From Pseudomonadota bacterium (lineage in GTDB: Bacteria; Pseudomonadota; Gammaproteobacteria; Burkholderiales; Burkholderiaceae_B): DNA of 9,688 nucleotides. The DNA is taken from assembly GCA_023389535.1 (NCBI GenBank), contig JAEWEH010000389.1:1-9688 (forward strand), given 5' to 3'. The notes below the pieces were generated by a model that was not told where the DNA came from, did not search any database, and was given only the letters and a program-made list of their open reading frames with translations. Positions 1-5,040 of the stretch are shown here, piece by piece. The number at the start of each line of letters is the position of its first letter. The stretch's first letter is position 1. The translations under genes were made by a program, and so were the position numbers.

Positions 1-77
1 CATTCGCCGAGTTTCTGGTCGATGACTACAAGCTGTGGGGTGATACCGTGAAAGCGGCTAATATTAAGGCCGAATAA
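1..77 (+). CDS. Bug-family (TctC-type) solute-binding protein, C-terminal fragment
   Basis: This is the last 24 codons of a gene that begins before the window, in the frame starting at base 3 and ending at TAA 75-77. The visible residues are FAEFLVDDYKLWGDTV followed by KAANIKAE. The pattern of an aromatic residue, an acidic/lysine stretch, W-G-x-x-V, then K-A-A-x-I-K at the very end is the characteristic C-terminus of Bug proteins, the periplasmic binding components of tripartite tricarboxylate transporters. The complete Bug protein at 2972-3943 ends almost identically (LWGDVIRKAGIKLD), which supports the call. The ligand cannot be judged from this fragment. It lies 74 bases upstream of the IclR regulator on the same strand, so the two may be functionally linked. 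Confidence 0.8.
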   Translation, partial: FAEFLVDDYKLWGDTVKAANIKAE

Positions 78-151
78 GCAAATACAAGAACCTGGCTCTG
101 GTTTGGGCCAAGAGTTCTAACCAGCCAGCGGATCCAACGCTGTTTTAATCC

Positions 152-973
152 ATGAAAATCACACCCGCCCCGGAATCTGTTCCCAGATCCGACGAAACAA
201 CCCGCTCTCCCTTGCGCACGGTTCAGGTTCTATACGAACTAGCCAACAACCCGGCCCCGGTCTCTTTGGCCGATTTAAGCGCCAGGCTCAATTTACCCAA
301 GACCAGCCTCTTTCGCCTGATGAAGACGCTGGAATCCGGCGACTATGTGATTGCAGCCCCGGGCGGCTATAAGATCGGCGCGCAAACCCTGAAGCTGGGC
401 GCGGCCATTGTCCAGAACCGCGAATTCCCGAACTGCGCGCTGCCCGTCATGCAGCTGATATCCGACGATTGCGGCGAGACCATCATCCTGGGGACATTGG
501 CGGACAACCGCACAGAAGTCGTCTACGCCGAAGTGCTGCAGGCGACGAATCCGTTGCGGTTCATCAGCAAGGCGGGCAGCACCAATCCGCTTTACGGATC
601 GGCTAGCGGCCAGGTCTTGCTGGCAAATATGCCCAAGGAAGAACTGGATGCATACCTGGCGTCCGTCAAGCTGGTCAAGCATGCCCCGGGCACGATTAAA
701 AGCACTCAGGCCTTGCGCGCCAAGCTGGCTGAAATTCGTGATACCGGTATTTCGGAAAGCCTGGAAGGCCTGGTCGAGGGCGTATATTCGGTGGCGGCGC
801 CCGTTATCGATATGTCAGGCAAGGTCATTGCGGGCCTGTCCATTTCCGCACCAAGCAGCCGCGCCTTGCGCCAGAAAAGCAAGCTCGGCAAGCTTGCCCT
901 GCGCGGTGGGGAAGAAGTGTCCAGGATCCTGGGATACACCGGAAACTATCCTCTGGTCGATGCACGCAAGTAG
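152..973 (+). CDS. IclR-family transcriptional regulator
   Basis: This 273-residue protein has the IclR layout: an N-terminal winged helix-turn-helix (about 19-85, recognition segment VSLADLSARLNLPKTSLFRL at 37-56) and a C-terminal effector-binding domain (about 95-265). Family features include the LYGSASGQVLLA segment (147-158) and SVAAPVIDMSGKVIAGLSIS followed by APSSR near the C-terminus. It should bind DNA as a dimer or tetramer and respond to a small, usually carboxylic or aromatic, ligand. The ATG at 152 is used because the domain begins soon after it; no good Shine-Dalgarno is visible, so the start is less certain than the gene. It follows a Bug gene and converges on the FAD dehydrogenase gene, whose promoter region carries an IclR-like inverted repeat (2628-2640), so control of that gene is a reasonable guess. 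A weaker GGAA-N4-TTCC sits inside its own 5' coding region at 172-183. Confidence 0.93.
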   Translation: MKITPAPESVPRSDETTRSPLRTVQVLYELANNPAPVSLADLSARLNLPKTSLFRLMKTLESGDYVIAAPGGYKIGAQTLKLGAAIVQNREFPNCALPVMQLISDDCGETIILGTLADNRTEVVYAEVLQATNPLRFISKAGSTNPLYGSASGQVLLANMPKEELDAYLASVKLVKHAPGTIKSTQALRAKLAEIRDTGISESLEGLVEGVYSVAAPVIDMSGKVIAGLSISAPSSRALRQKSKLGKLALRGGEEVSRILGYTGNYPLVDARK

Positions 974-1071
974 TCGGATGCGTCCGCGCAGTTTGAGATG
1001 TTAGTTGGTCGGTGTGCCCCATCAAGCAACCCACGCCATAGCCGGCGGCGGCGCAATCGCGATGGCGTAGC

Positions 1072-1108
1072 CTGAAAGCAAAGGCGCGCCCGCGATAAAG
1101 GGGCGCGC
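1072..1108 (-). terminator. Rho-independent terminator of the FAD dehydrogenase gene
   Basis: A perfect 8-bp GC-only stem (GCGCGCCC at 1084-1091, GGGCGCGC at 1101-1108) encloses a 9-base loop. Read on the minus strand it begins 7 bases after the stop codon of the 1116-2597 gene and is followed by CTTTGCTTTC (1083-1074), an interrupted T tract. The T run is imperfect, but the position directly behind the stop makes termination the simplest reading. It lies between convergent genes and might also affect transcripts of the IclR gene from the other side, though no T tract follows in that direction. Confidence 0.65.
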
Positions 1109-1115
1109 AACAAGA

Positions 1116-2597
1116 TCAGTTCGCCACTGCGGCTTGTCCCCGGGCCTGTGCAGCCACAGCCGAGGCGATCTGGGCGCCGGCAAGCTTGCCGAAGACCATC
1201 CCGCGCAGCACCGATGTCGCACCCGTATAGTTGCCGTAGTACAGGCCCGTCATTTCGCCCGCCGCGTACAGGTTCGGAATCGGCTCGCCATTCGTGTCCA
1301 TGACGCGCCCATGGCTATCAGTCTTCAAGCCGCCGAACGTGAAGACGTTGGATGACATGATGGGATAGGCGTGGAAGGGCGCCTTCTTGACAGGCACCGC
1401 CCAGTTGGATTTTGGCGGATGCACGCCGGCCGTAGCCAAGCCATCCAGTTCCAGTGGTTTGTATTCCCCTTCCGGGCAAGCGTTGTTGAACGCCTCGATG
1501 GTTGCGTTCAGGGCATCCAACGGCACATCCAGCTTCTTGGCGAGTTCCTCGATCGAGCCGGCTTCAATAGGCGCCTTGTCGGTCCGGATCCCCAGCTTGT
1601 AGTTGGGGATGTCCATGTGGCCCGCATCCAGGATCACCCAAGCCCTGCCTTCGTCTTGCTGGTAGATGCGGCGCGTCACCCGCTCGTAGTATTGGTCGAC
1701 AGTGCCTTGTCCTTCGTCCACAAAGCGATCGCCGTGCTTGTTGACCAGAATACCGTAGGGAAAGATGAACAAGGCGGGCTCGGAAATGCCGGAACGAGGG
1801 TCAATCGGTTCGGCGTGGAAATCGCCGAAGTCGCCGCTAGTGGCTGCACCGGCGTCCAATCCCATGCGGATGCCGTCGCCCTGGTTGTAGTAGGCGCCGC
1901 GGCACACTGGGCGCAGATATCTGGACCGCGGTCCCAGATATTGGGCGAGCATGGCCGGGTTGCCTTCGAAGCCACCGCAGGCAAGCACGACTTGCCCGAG
2001 GAAGCGGCTGGGCTTGTTGCCCCGGGTTTTGGCCGTCACGCCCGACACCAGGCCCTCGTCGTCAAAACACAAGCCCAGTGCGGCCGTTTCGTAGAAGAAA
2101 TCGACCGACAGGCCGTCAGCCCGTTTCGCCAGCGCTTCCACCAGTGCTTCGCCGCCGCCCACCGGCAGCAGGCGCGGCTGGGATTTGGTCAGGAACCCCG
2201 TGGGCAGGAAATCAAAGCGTACCCCCATGCCCTTTAGCCATTCGATGGTGGGCCCGGCGTTTTCGGCCAACGCCACGATGACTTCGGGGTCGGCGATGCT
2301 AAGCGAATTGACCAGTGCGCTGCGATCTTCAGACGGGCGAGCGGCTTCTTCAATCAGGCACGGGTCGACCGCGCCGGCGCCGTTTTCCGCCAAATGCGTT
2401 TCGAAATCGTCGCTGACCTCGCTTTCGCTTTTCATGCGCAAATAGGCTTCGGTATAGCGGCTTTGCCCGCCCCGCTCTTCCAGCGGCGCGCGTTCCAACA
2501 CGGCGACCCGGGCGCCATTCTCGGCCGCAGACACGGCGGCGGAAAGCCCCGCCACCCCGCTGCCGACCACCACGACATCATAGTTAGCACATTTCAT
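1116..2597 (-). CDS. FAD-dependent dehydrogenase/fumarate reductase-type flavoprotein, TcuA-like
   Basis: This 493-residue protein belongs to the FAD_binding_2 superfamily (fumarate reductase, 3-ketosteroid dehydrogenase, tricarballylate dehydrogenase). The N-terminal Rossmann fold shows VVVGSGVAGLSAAVSAAENG (9-28), with the dinucleotide motif GSGVAG at 12-17 and acidic E35 ending strand 2. ERGGQSRYTEAYLRM (41-55) resembles the segment after the FAD fold in tricarballylate dehydrogenase TcuA. GILVNKHGDRFVDEG (282-296) carries the family Arg (R291) used in proton delivery in fumarate reductases. NLYAAGEMTGLYYGNYTGA (442-460) is the C-terminal FAD-binding segment. There is no signal peptide, so it is expected in the cytoplasm. 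The length fits TcuA (about 465-495). The start is supported by GAGGG a few bases upstream. No TcuB-type electron-transfer partner is in the window, so the substrate is unproven; an alpha,beta-desaturating dehydrogenase of a polycarboxylate or a ketosteroid-like compound is possible. Confidence 0.85.
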   Translation of the reverse strand: MKCANYDVVVVGSGVAGLSAAVSAAENGARVAVLERAPLEERGGQSRYTEAYLRMKSESEVSDDFETHLAENGAGAVDPCLIEEAARPSEDRSALVNSLSIADPEVIVALAENAGPTIEWLKGMGVRFDFLPTGFLTKSQPRLLPVGGGEALVEALAKRADGLSVDFFYETAALGLCFDDEGLVSGVTAKTRGNKPSRFLGQVVLACGGFEGNPAMLAQYLGPRSRYLRPVCRGAYYNQGDGIRMGLDAGAATSGDFGDFHAEPIDPRSGISEPALFIFPYGILVNKHGDRFVDEGQGTVDQYYERVTRRIYQQDEGRAWVILDAGHMDIPNYKLGIRTDKAPIEAGSIEELAKKLDVPLDALNATIEAFNNACPEGEYKPLELDGLATAGVHPPKSNWAVPVKKAPFHAYPIMSSNVFTFGGLKTDSHGRVMDTNGEPIPNLYAAGEMTGLYYGNYTGATSVLRGMVFGKLAGAQIASAVAAQARGQAAVAN

Positions 2598-2627
2598 CTT
2601 TCCCTCTGTCCTCGTTGTTTCAATATA

Positions 2628-2640
2628 GGAATACTATTCC
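2628..2640. promoter_or_regulatory. Inverted repeat GGAAT-N3-ATTCC, candidate IclR-family operator
   Basis: GGAATACTATTCC is a perfect 5-bp inverted repeat with a 3-base spacer. It lies just downstream of the predicted transcription start of the FAD dehydrogenase gene (about 2648 on the minus strand) and 31 bases before its start codon, where a bound repressor would block transcription. IclR-family operators are often short GGAA/TTCC-type palindromes, and an IclR gene lies beyond the 3' end of this gene. Assignment to that regulator is inference. A GGAA-N6-TTCC site is known for the RpiR-type IolR of Sinorhizobium; the spacer here is N5, so RpiR binding is a less good alternative. Confidence 0.5.
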
Positions 2641-2654
2641 GTTATTAGTTGGAA

Positions 2655-2683
2655 AGTCTATACAGCCGTCATGGGGCTGTCAA
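2655..2683 (-). promoter_or_regulatory. Sigma70-type promoter of the FAD dehydrogenase gene
   Basis: On the minus strand a perfect -35 hexamer TTGACA (2683-2678) is followed after exactly 17 bases by TAGACT (2660-2655), which matches four of six bases of the -10 consensus. The start of transcription would be near 2648, giving a leader of about 50 bases with the GGAAT/ATTCC repeat and a GAGGG ribosome binding site. This gives the FAD gene its own promoter, independent of the rpiR-bug transcript upstream. Confidence 0.65.
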
Positions 2684-2971
2684 CGGGATTTTTGATGTAC
2701 GCCAGGCGCTGGGCGTCAATGACTCCGCAGCGCCCAGGAGGTCGCGAGGCATCGTTTGGAAAAATTGAATAAGGCTTTCACCGGGCCGCAGAACGGGGCC
2801 GGTACAGGACAGCGCAGATGGGGATTTGGCGCGGACCTAAGAGGTCTGGGCCCATACAAGGAGGGAAGATAGACAGCGTCGCCGCCACGCAGGTAAAGCC
2901 TTAGCCTGCGCGGCAAGGTCCGCAGGCGCATGCGGAGCGAAATCCAAGAATTCGCTCCGCGCAATGCTTGA
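2684..2971. other. Non-coding gap rich in inverted repeats between bug and the FAD gene promoter
   Basis: No convincing gene is seen here; the 82-codon reading frame on the minus strand (2716-2964) has an arginine/proline-rich composition resembling no family I know. The stretch holds several inverted repeats: a perfect 10-bp stem GCGGAGCGAA/TTCGCTCCGC (2932-2941 and 2951-2960), GCCTGCG/CGCAGGC (2904-2910 and 2921-2927), GACCT-N3-AGGTC (2834-2846) and CTGGGCG/CGCCCAG (2709-2715 and 2731-2737). The first two lie just behind the bug stop codon, where they could stabilise or end the bug mRNA. None is followed by a clean T tract. Confidence 0.5.
2904..2960 (-). terminator. Two tandem stem-loops behind the bug gene (3'-end structure)
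   Basis: Read on the minus strand, an uninterrupted 10-bp stem with a 9-base loop (2960-2951 pairing with 2941-2932) begins 11 bases after the bug stop codon. A second 7-bp GC-rich stem (2927-2921 with 2910-2904, 10-base loop) follows 4 bases later. Downstream bases are TAAGGCTTTACC, only weakly T-rich. Binding-protein genes often carry such 3' hairpins, which protect the mRNA or cause Rho-assisted termination. Intrinsic termination is uncertain. Confidence 0.4.
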
Positions 2972-3943
2972 TCAGTCCAGCTTGATGCCGGCCTTGCGGA
3001 TCACGTCGCCCCACAGTTGGCCTTCGCTCTTCGCAAAGGCGGCGAATTCATCGGGGGTCATGGGCATCGGCTGTATGCCCAGCGCGTCGAATTTCTCGGC
3101 GATGACGTGGCTCTTGAGCGCGGTATTCAGCGCGCCGCTCAGCTTATTGACGATGTCGTCGGGCGTATTCTTGGGCGACACGAAACCCTGCCAGGCATAG
3201 GCTTCGAAGCCCTTGATACCCAGTTCGTCAAAAGTCGGCACATCGGGCAGCACGCCCAGGCGCTTGGGTGTCGCGACAGCCAGCACCCTGAGCTTGCCCG
3301 CCTTGATCATTTGTATGGAAGGCGGCAAATCCACAAACATGGAATCCACCTGGCCGCTCATGAGATCCTGCAAAGCGGGGGCTGAACCCTTGTAAGGGAC
3401 GTGAAGCAGATCCACTTTTTCGCGCTGGTTGAACAGCTCCAGCGCCACATGCAATGGAGACCCGTGTCCGGACGATGCAGAGGTGATCTTCCCCGGCTGC
3501 TTGCGCACGATGTCCATGAATTCCTGCAGGTTCTTGGCCGGGAACTTTGGATTCACAGCCAGGACCAGCGGCATGCGTCCCAGCCCGCCAATGAAGGTGA
3601 AGTCCTTCTTGACGTCATAGGTCAGCTCGGAATAAAGCGCGGGGTTGAACGCGAGGGTACCCGAGTCGGCCGTGCCGAACGTGTAGCCATCGGGCGTCGA
3701 GCGGGCGATCTGCGTCGCACCGATAATGCTTGCGGCACCCGGCTTGTTGTCGATGACCACCGTCTGTCCCAGCGATGTGCCCATTTCCGCGGCCAAGTGA
3801 CGCGCCATCACATCGGTCGTGCCGCCCGCGGCATAAGGCACCACCCAACGCATGGTGCGATCAGGGAAATCCCCGGCGGTTGCGGTGTGCATGAGCGCGG
3901 CGGCCGACAATGCGCCGAGCAGTTTGAATAAGGTCTTGTTCAA
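2972..3943 (-). CDS. Bug-family (TctC-type) periplasmic solute-binding protein
   Basis: The protein has 323 residues, the usual Bug length. A Sec signal peptide covers about 1-23 (NKTLFK, then a hydrophobic Leu/Ala stretch, cleavage likely after ATA). The mature part shows the classic blocks: VPYAAGGTTDVMARHLA (35-51), NKPGAASIIGA (66-76), STPDGYTFG (82-90), HVPYKGSAPALQDLMSGQVD (181-200) and the C-terminal LWGDVIRKAGIKLD. Bug proteins bind carboxylates, typically through water-mediated contacts, and deliver them to TctA/TctB-type permeases, none of which is in the window. The chosen start is TTG at 3943 with GGAG seven bases upstream; the frame stays open to 4204, but those codons run through the rpiR gene and lack family character. 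It lies 26 bases behind the rpiR stop, so co-transcription with that regulator is likely. Association with iol genes suggests a sugar-acid ligand, but this is inference. Confidence 0.92.
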   Translation of the reverse strand: MNKTLFKLLGALSAAALMHTATAGDFPDRTMRWVVPYAAGGTTDVMARHLAAEMGTSLGQTVVIDNKPGAASIIGATQIARSTPDGYTFGTADSGTLAFNPALYSELTYDVKKDFTFIGGLGRMPLVLAVNPKFPAKNLQEFMDIVRKQPGKITSASSGHGSPLHVALELFNQREKVDLLHVPYKGSAPALQDLMSGQVDSMFVDLPPSIQMIKAGKLRVLAVATPKRLGVLPDVPTFDELGIKGFEAYAWQGFVSPKNTPDDIVNKLSGALNTALKSHVIAEKFDALGIQPMPMTPDEFAAFAKSEGQLWGDVIRKAGIKLD

Positions 3944-3969
3944 GTTTGTCTCCAATGAAAAAACAAAAG

Positions 3970-4833
3970 TCAAAAAGTCGATTGCCCATGGCCATACTCG
4001 ATGGCTGAGTGCTGTTCGAGGCGGTAGGCCAAGGCAATGAATAAGGCCTGGGCCAAACAAATCGTCGAGGTGAGCGTCCTGAAGCCGAATGCGGTGTGTT
4101 CCCTGGTAAACAGCAGAACATCGGCCAGCGGACAGATCGGCGCAAGCGGCGTATCGGTAATCAGCAAGATGTTCGCTCCGCATGCCCTGGCCTGTTCCAG
4201 GCACTGACCGGTTTCCGGCGCATACGGGGCAGCAGTGATGGCAAGCAGGGTGTCGCCAGGCTCCATGGTGCGTACGGCCAGCGTCGGCGTGCCGCCCATA
4301 CCGGACACAAAGTGTGTGCGCTTGCGCAGATTGCGCAAGGCATAGACTAAATAGGACGCCACCGAAAGCGACCTGCCCATACCGACCACATAGACGTCGC
4401 GCGTGGCTGCAAGCAGTTCGATGGCGCGCTCGAAGGCTTGGTCGTCGAATTCGCCCGACAGCGCATCCAGGCCGTCTTTGCTTGCCTGGATGAACGAATG
4501 GGCCAATATAGCGCCGGAATCCGGCGTTCCGCTTGCCATTTCCCTGCGTATCCGTTCGGCATAGCTGACCGGTGAAACGTCGCTGGCGCGCATCGCATCA
4601 CGAAACACGCCTTGAAGCTCGCTGTAGCCGGAGAAGCCGAAGCGCTGCGCGAAACGCACAACGGCTGAGGGCTGCACCGCACAAGCGTCGGCAATATCCT
4701 GCACCCGCTGGAACGCGATGTGGGCCTGATGGCTCTCGAGGTAGACAGCGATGCGCTGCAGTTGCTTGGGCAGGCCAGGAAACTGTTCCGTGACCGCATC
4801 GAGAAACGCGCGCAGATCTGCATTTGGCTTCAT
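3970..4833 (-). CDS. RpiR-family transcriptional regulator (HTH + SIS domain)
   Basis: The 287-residue protein has an N-terminal HTH_6 domain (about 1-80, with VQDIADACAVQPSAVVRFAQ at 44-63 and RFGFSGYSELQ at 64-74) and a C-terminal SIS sugar-phosphate-binding domain (about 130-270; VYVVGMGRSLSVASYL at 147-162, GDTLLAITAAPYAPET at 193-208). Such regulators sense phosphorylated sugars or sugar acids. Divergent placement beside iolC and iolB suggests an inositol-pathway regulator (IolR-like role), plausibly sensing an intermediate such as DKG-6-phosphate. The ATG at 4833 is preferred. An in-frame ATG at 4899 would add 22 residues but overlaps a good -10 hexamer and has no ribosome binding site. 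The gene probably controls itself, because the 12-bp inverted repeat overlaps its predicted promoter, and it is followed 26 bases later by the Bug gene. Confidence 0.93.
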   Translation of the reverse strand: MKPNADLRAFLDAVTEQFPGLPKQLQRIAVYLESHQAHIAFQRVQDIADACAVQPSAVVRFAQRFGFSGYSELQGVFRDAMRASDVSPVSYAERIRREMASGTPDSGAILAHSFIQASKDGLDALSGEFDDQAFERAIELLAATRDVYVVGMGRSLSVASYLVYALRNLRKRTHFVSGMGGTPTLAVRTMEPGDTLLAITAAPYAPETGQCLEQARACGANILLITDTPLAPICPLADVLLFTREHTAFGFRTLTSTICLAQALFIALAYRLEQHSAIEYGHGQSTF

Positions 4834-4897
4834 GGTGGTTCGCACCCTTATGGTGATCTCGCCGGCGCCGGTGTCACGGCGGCCAAGCTTGCCCGCC

Positions 4898-4926
4898 ATA
4901 ATACAACAAATTTTCTATTTTCTAAT
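4898..4926 (-). promoter_or_regulatory. Candidate promoter of rpiR-bug
   Basis: The minus strand carries TATTAT (4903-4898), five of six matches to the -10 consensus. A weak -35 (ATTAGA, 4926-4921) lies 17 bases upstream, inside the centre of the 4909-4939 inverted repeat. Transcription would begin near 4890 and leave a leader of roughly 57 bases before the ATG at 4833. The weak -35 lowers confidence. Confidence 0.45.
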
Positions 4927-4939
4927 GAAATAGAAAATT
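4909..4939. promoter_or_regulatory. Perfect 12-bp inverted repeat, probable RpiR operator
   Basis: AATTTTCTATTT (4909-4920) and AAATAGAAAATT (4928-4939) are exact reverse complements separated by 7 bases. The site also contains TTTTCTA twice in tandem (4911-4917, 4918-4924) and the inner palindrome TTTC-N4-GAAA (4919-4930). It is very A+T-rich against a G+C-rich background and lies between divergent rpiR and iolC. It covers the predicted -35 of rpiR and ends 2 bases before the predicted -35 of iolC, so one bound regulator could control both. Symmetric sites with TTTC/GAAA cores suit RpiR dimers. Identity of the binding protein is inferred. Confidence 0.65.
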
Positions 4940-4941
4940 AT

Positions 4942-4970
4942 TTGAAATAAAGCAGGAAAGCCCGTAAAGT
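4942..4970 (+). promoter_or_regulatory. Sigma70-type promoter of iolC-iolB
   Basis: TTGAAA (4942-4947) is followed after 17 bases by TAAAGT (4965-4970), with five of six and four of six matches to the consensus. Transcription would begin near 4977, leaving a leader of about 64 bases before the iolC ATG. It begins directly beside the 12-bp inverted repeat. Confidence 0.55.
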
Positions 4971-4991
4971 ACCCCTTCCACGCCGTTCTAA

Positions 4992-5017
4992 TCTGCCGCT
5001 CGTCCACCGGTGGCAGA
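4992..5017 (+). other. Inverted repeat in the iolC leader
   Basis: TCTGCC (4992-4997) pairs with GGCAGA (5012-5017). Inside lies a perfect 10-base palindrome CCACCGGTGG (5004-5013), which could form an alternative, intermolecular or protein-bound structure. The element lies in the predicted iolC 5' leader and ends 23 bases before the ATG. Whether it is an operator, an mRNA hairpin or chance cannot be decided here. Confidence 0.3.
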
Positions 5018-5040
5018 CCTTCCGACCTAAAGATTTCGCC

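Noticed and set aside
87..118. Imperfect stem-loop (AGAAC/GTTCT with inner TGGC/GCCA) between the truncated Bug gene and the IclR gene
   Set aside because: The stem has unequal bulges and no T tract follows, so it is not a credible terminator or regulatory site.
1371..2237. Long plus-strand open frame of 288 codons opposite the FAD gene
   Set aside because: It is the antisense shadow of a well-supported flavoprotein gene in high-G+C DNA and shows no domain.
2716..2964. Minus-strand open frame of 82 codons between bug and the FAD gene
   Set aside because: It has arginine/proline-rich, low-information composition, no recognisable motif, and overlaps several inverted repeats.
3944..3969. TTTC-ATTG-GAGA before the Bug start resembles the inner TTTC-ATTA-GAAA of the rpiR-iolC operator
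   Set aside because: The match is imperfect and the GGAG part is explained by the Bug ribosome binding site.
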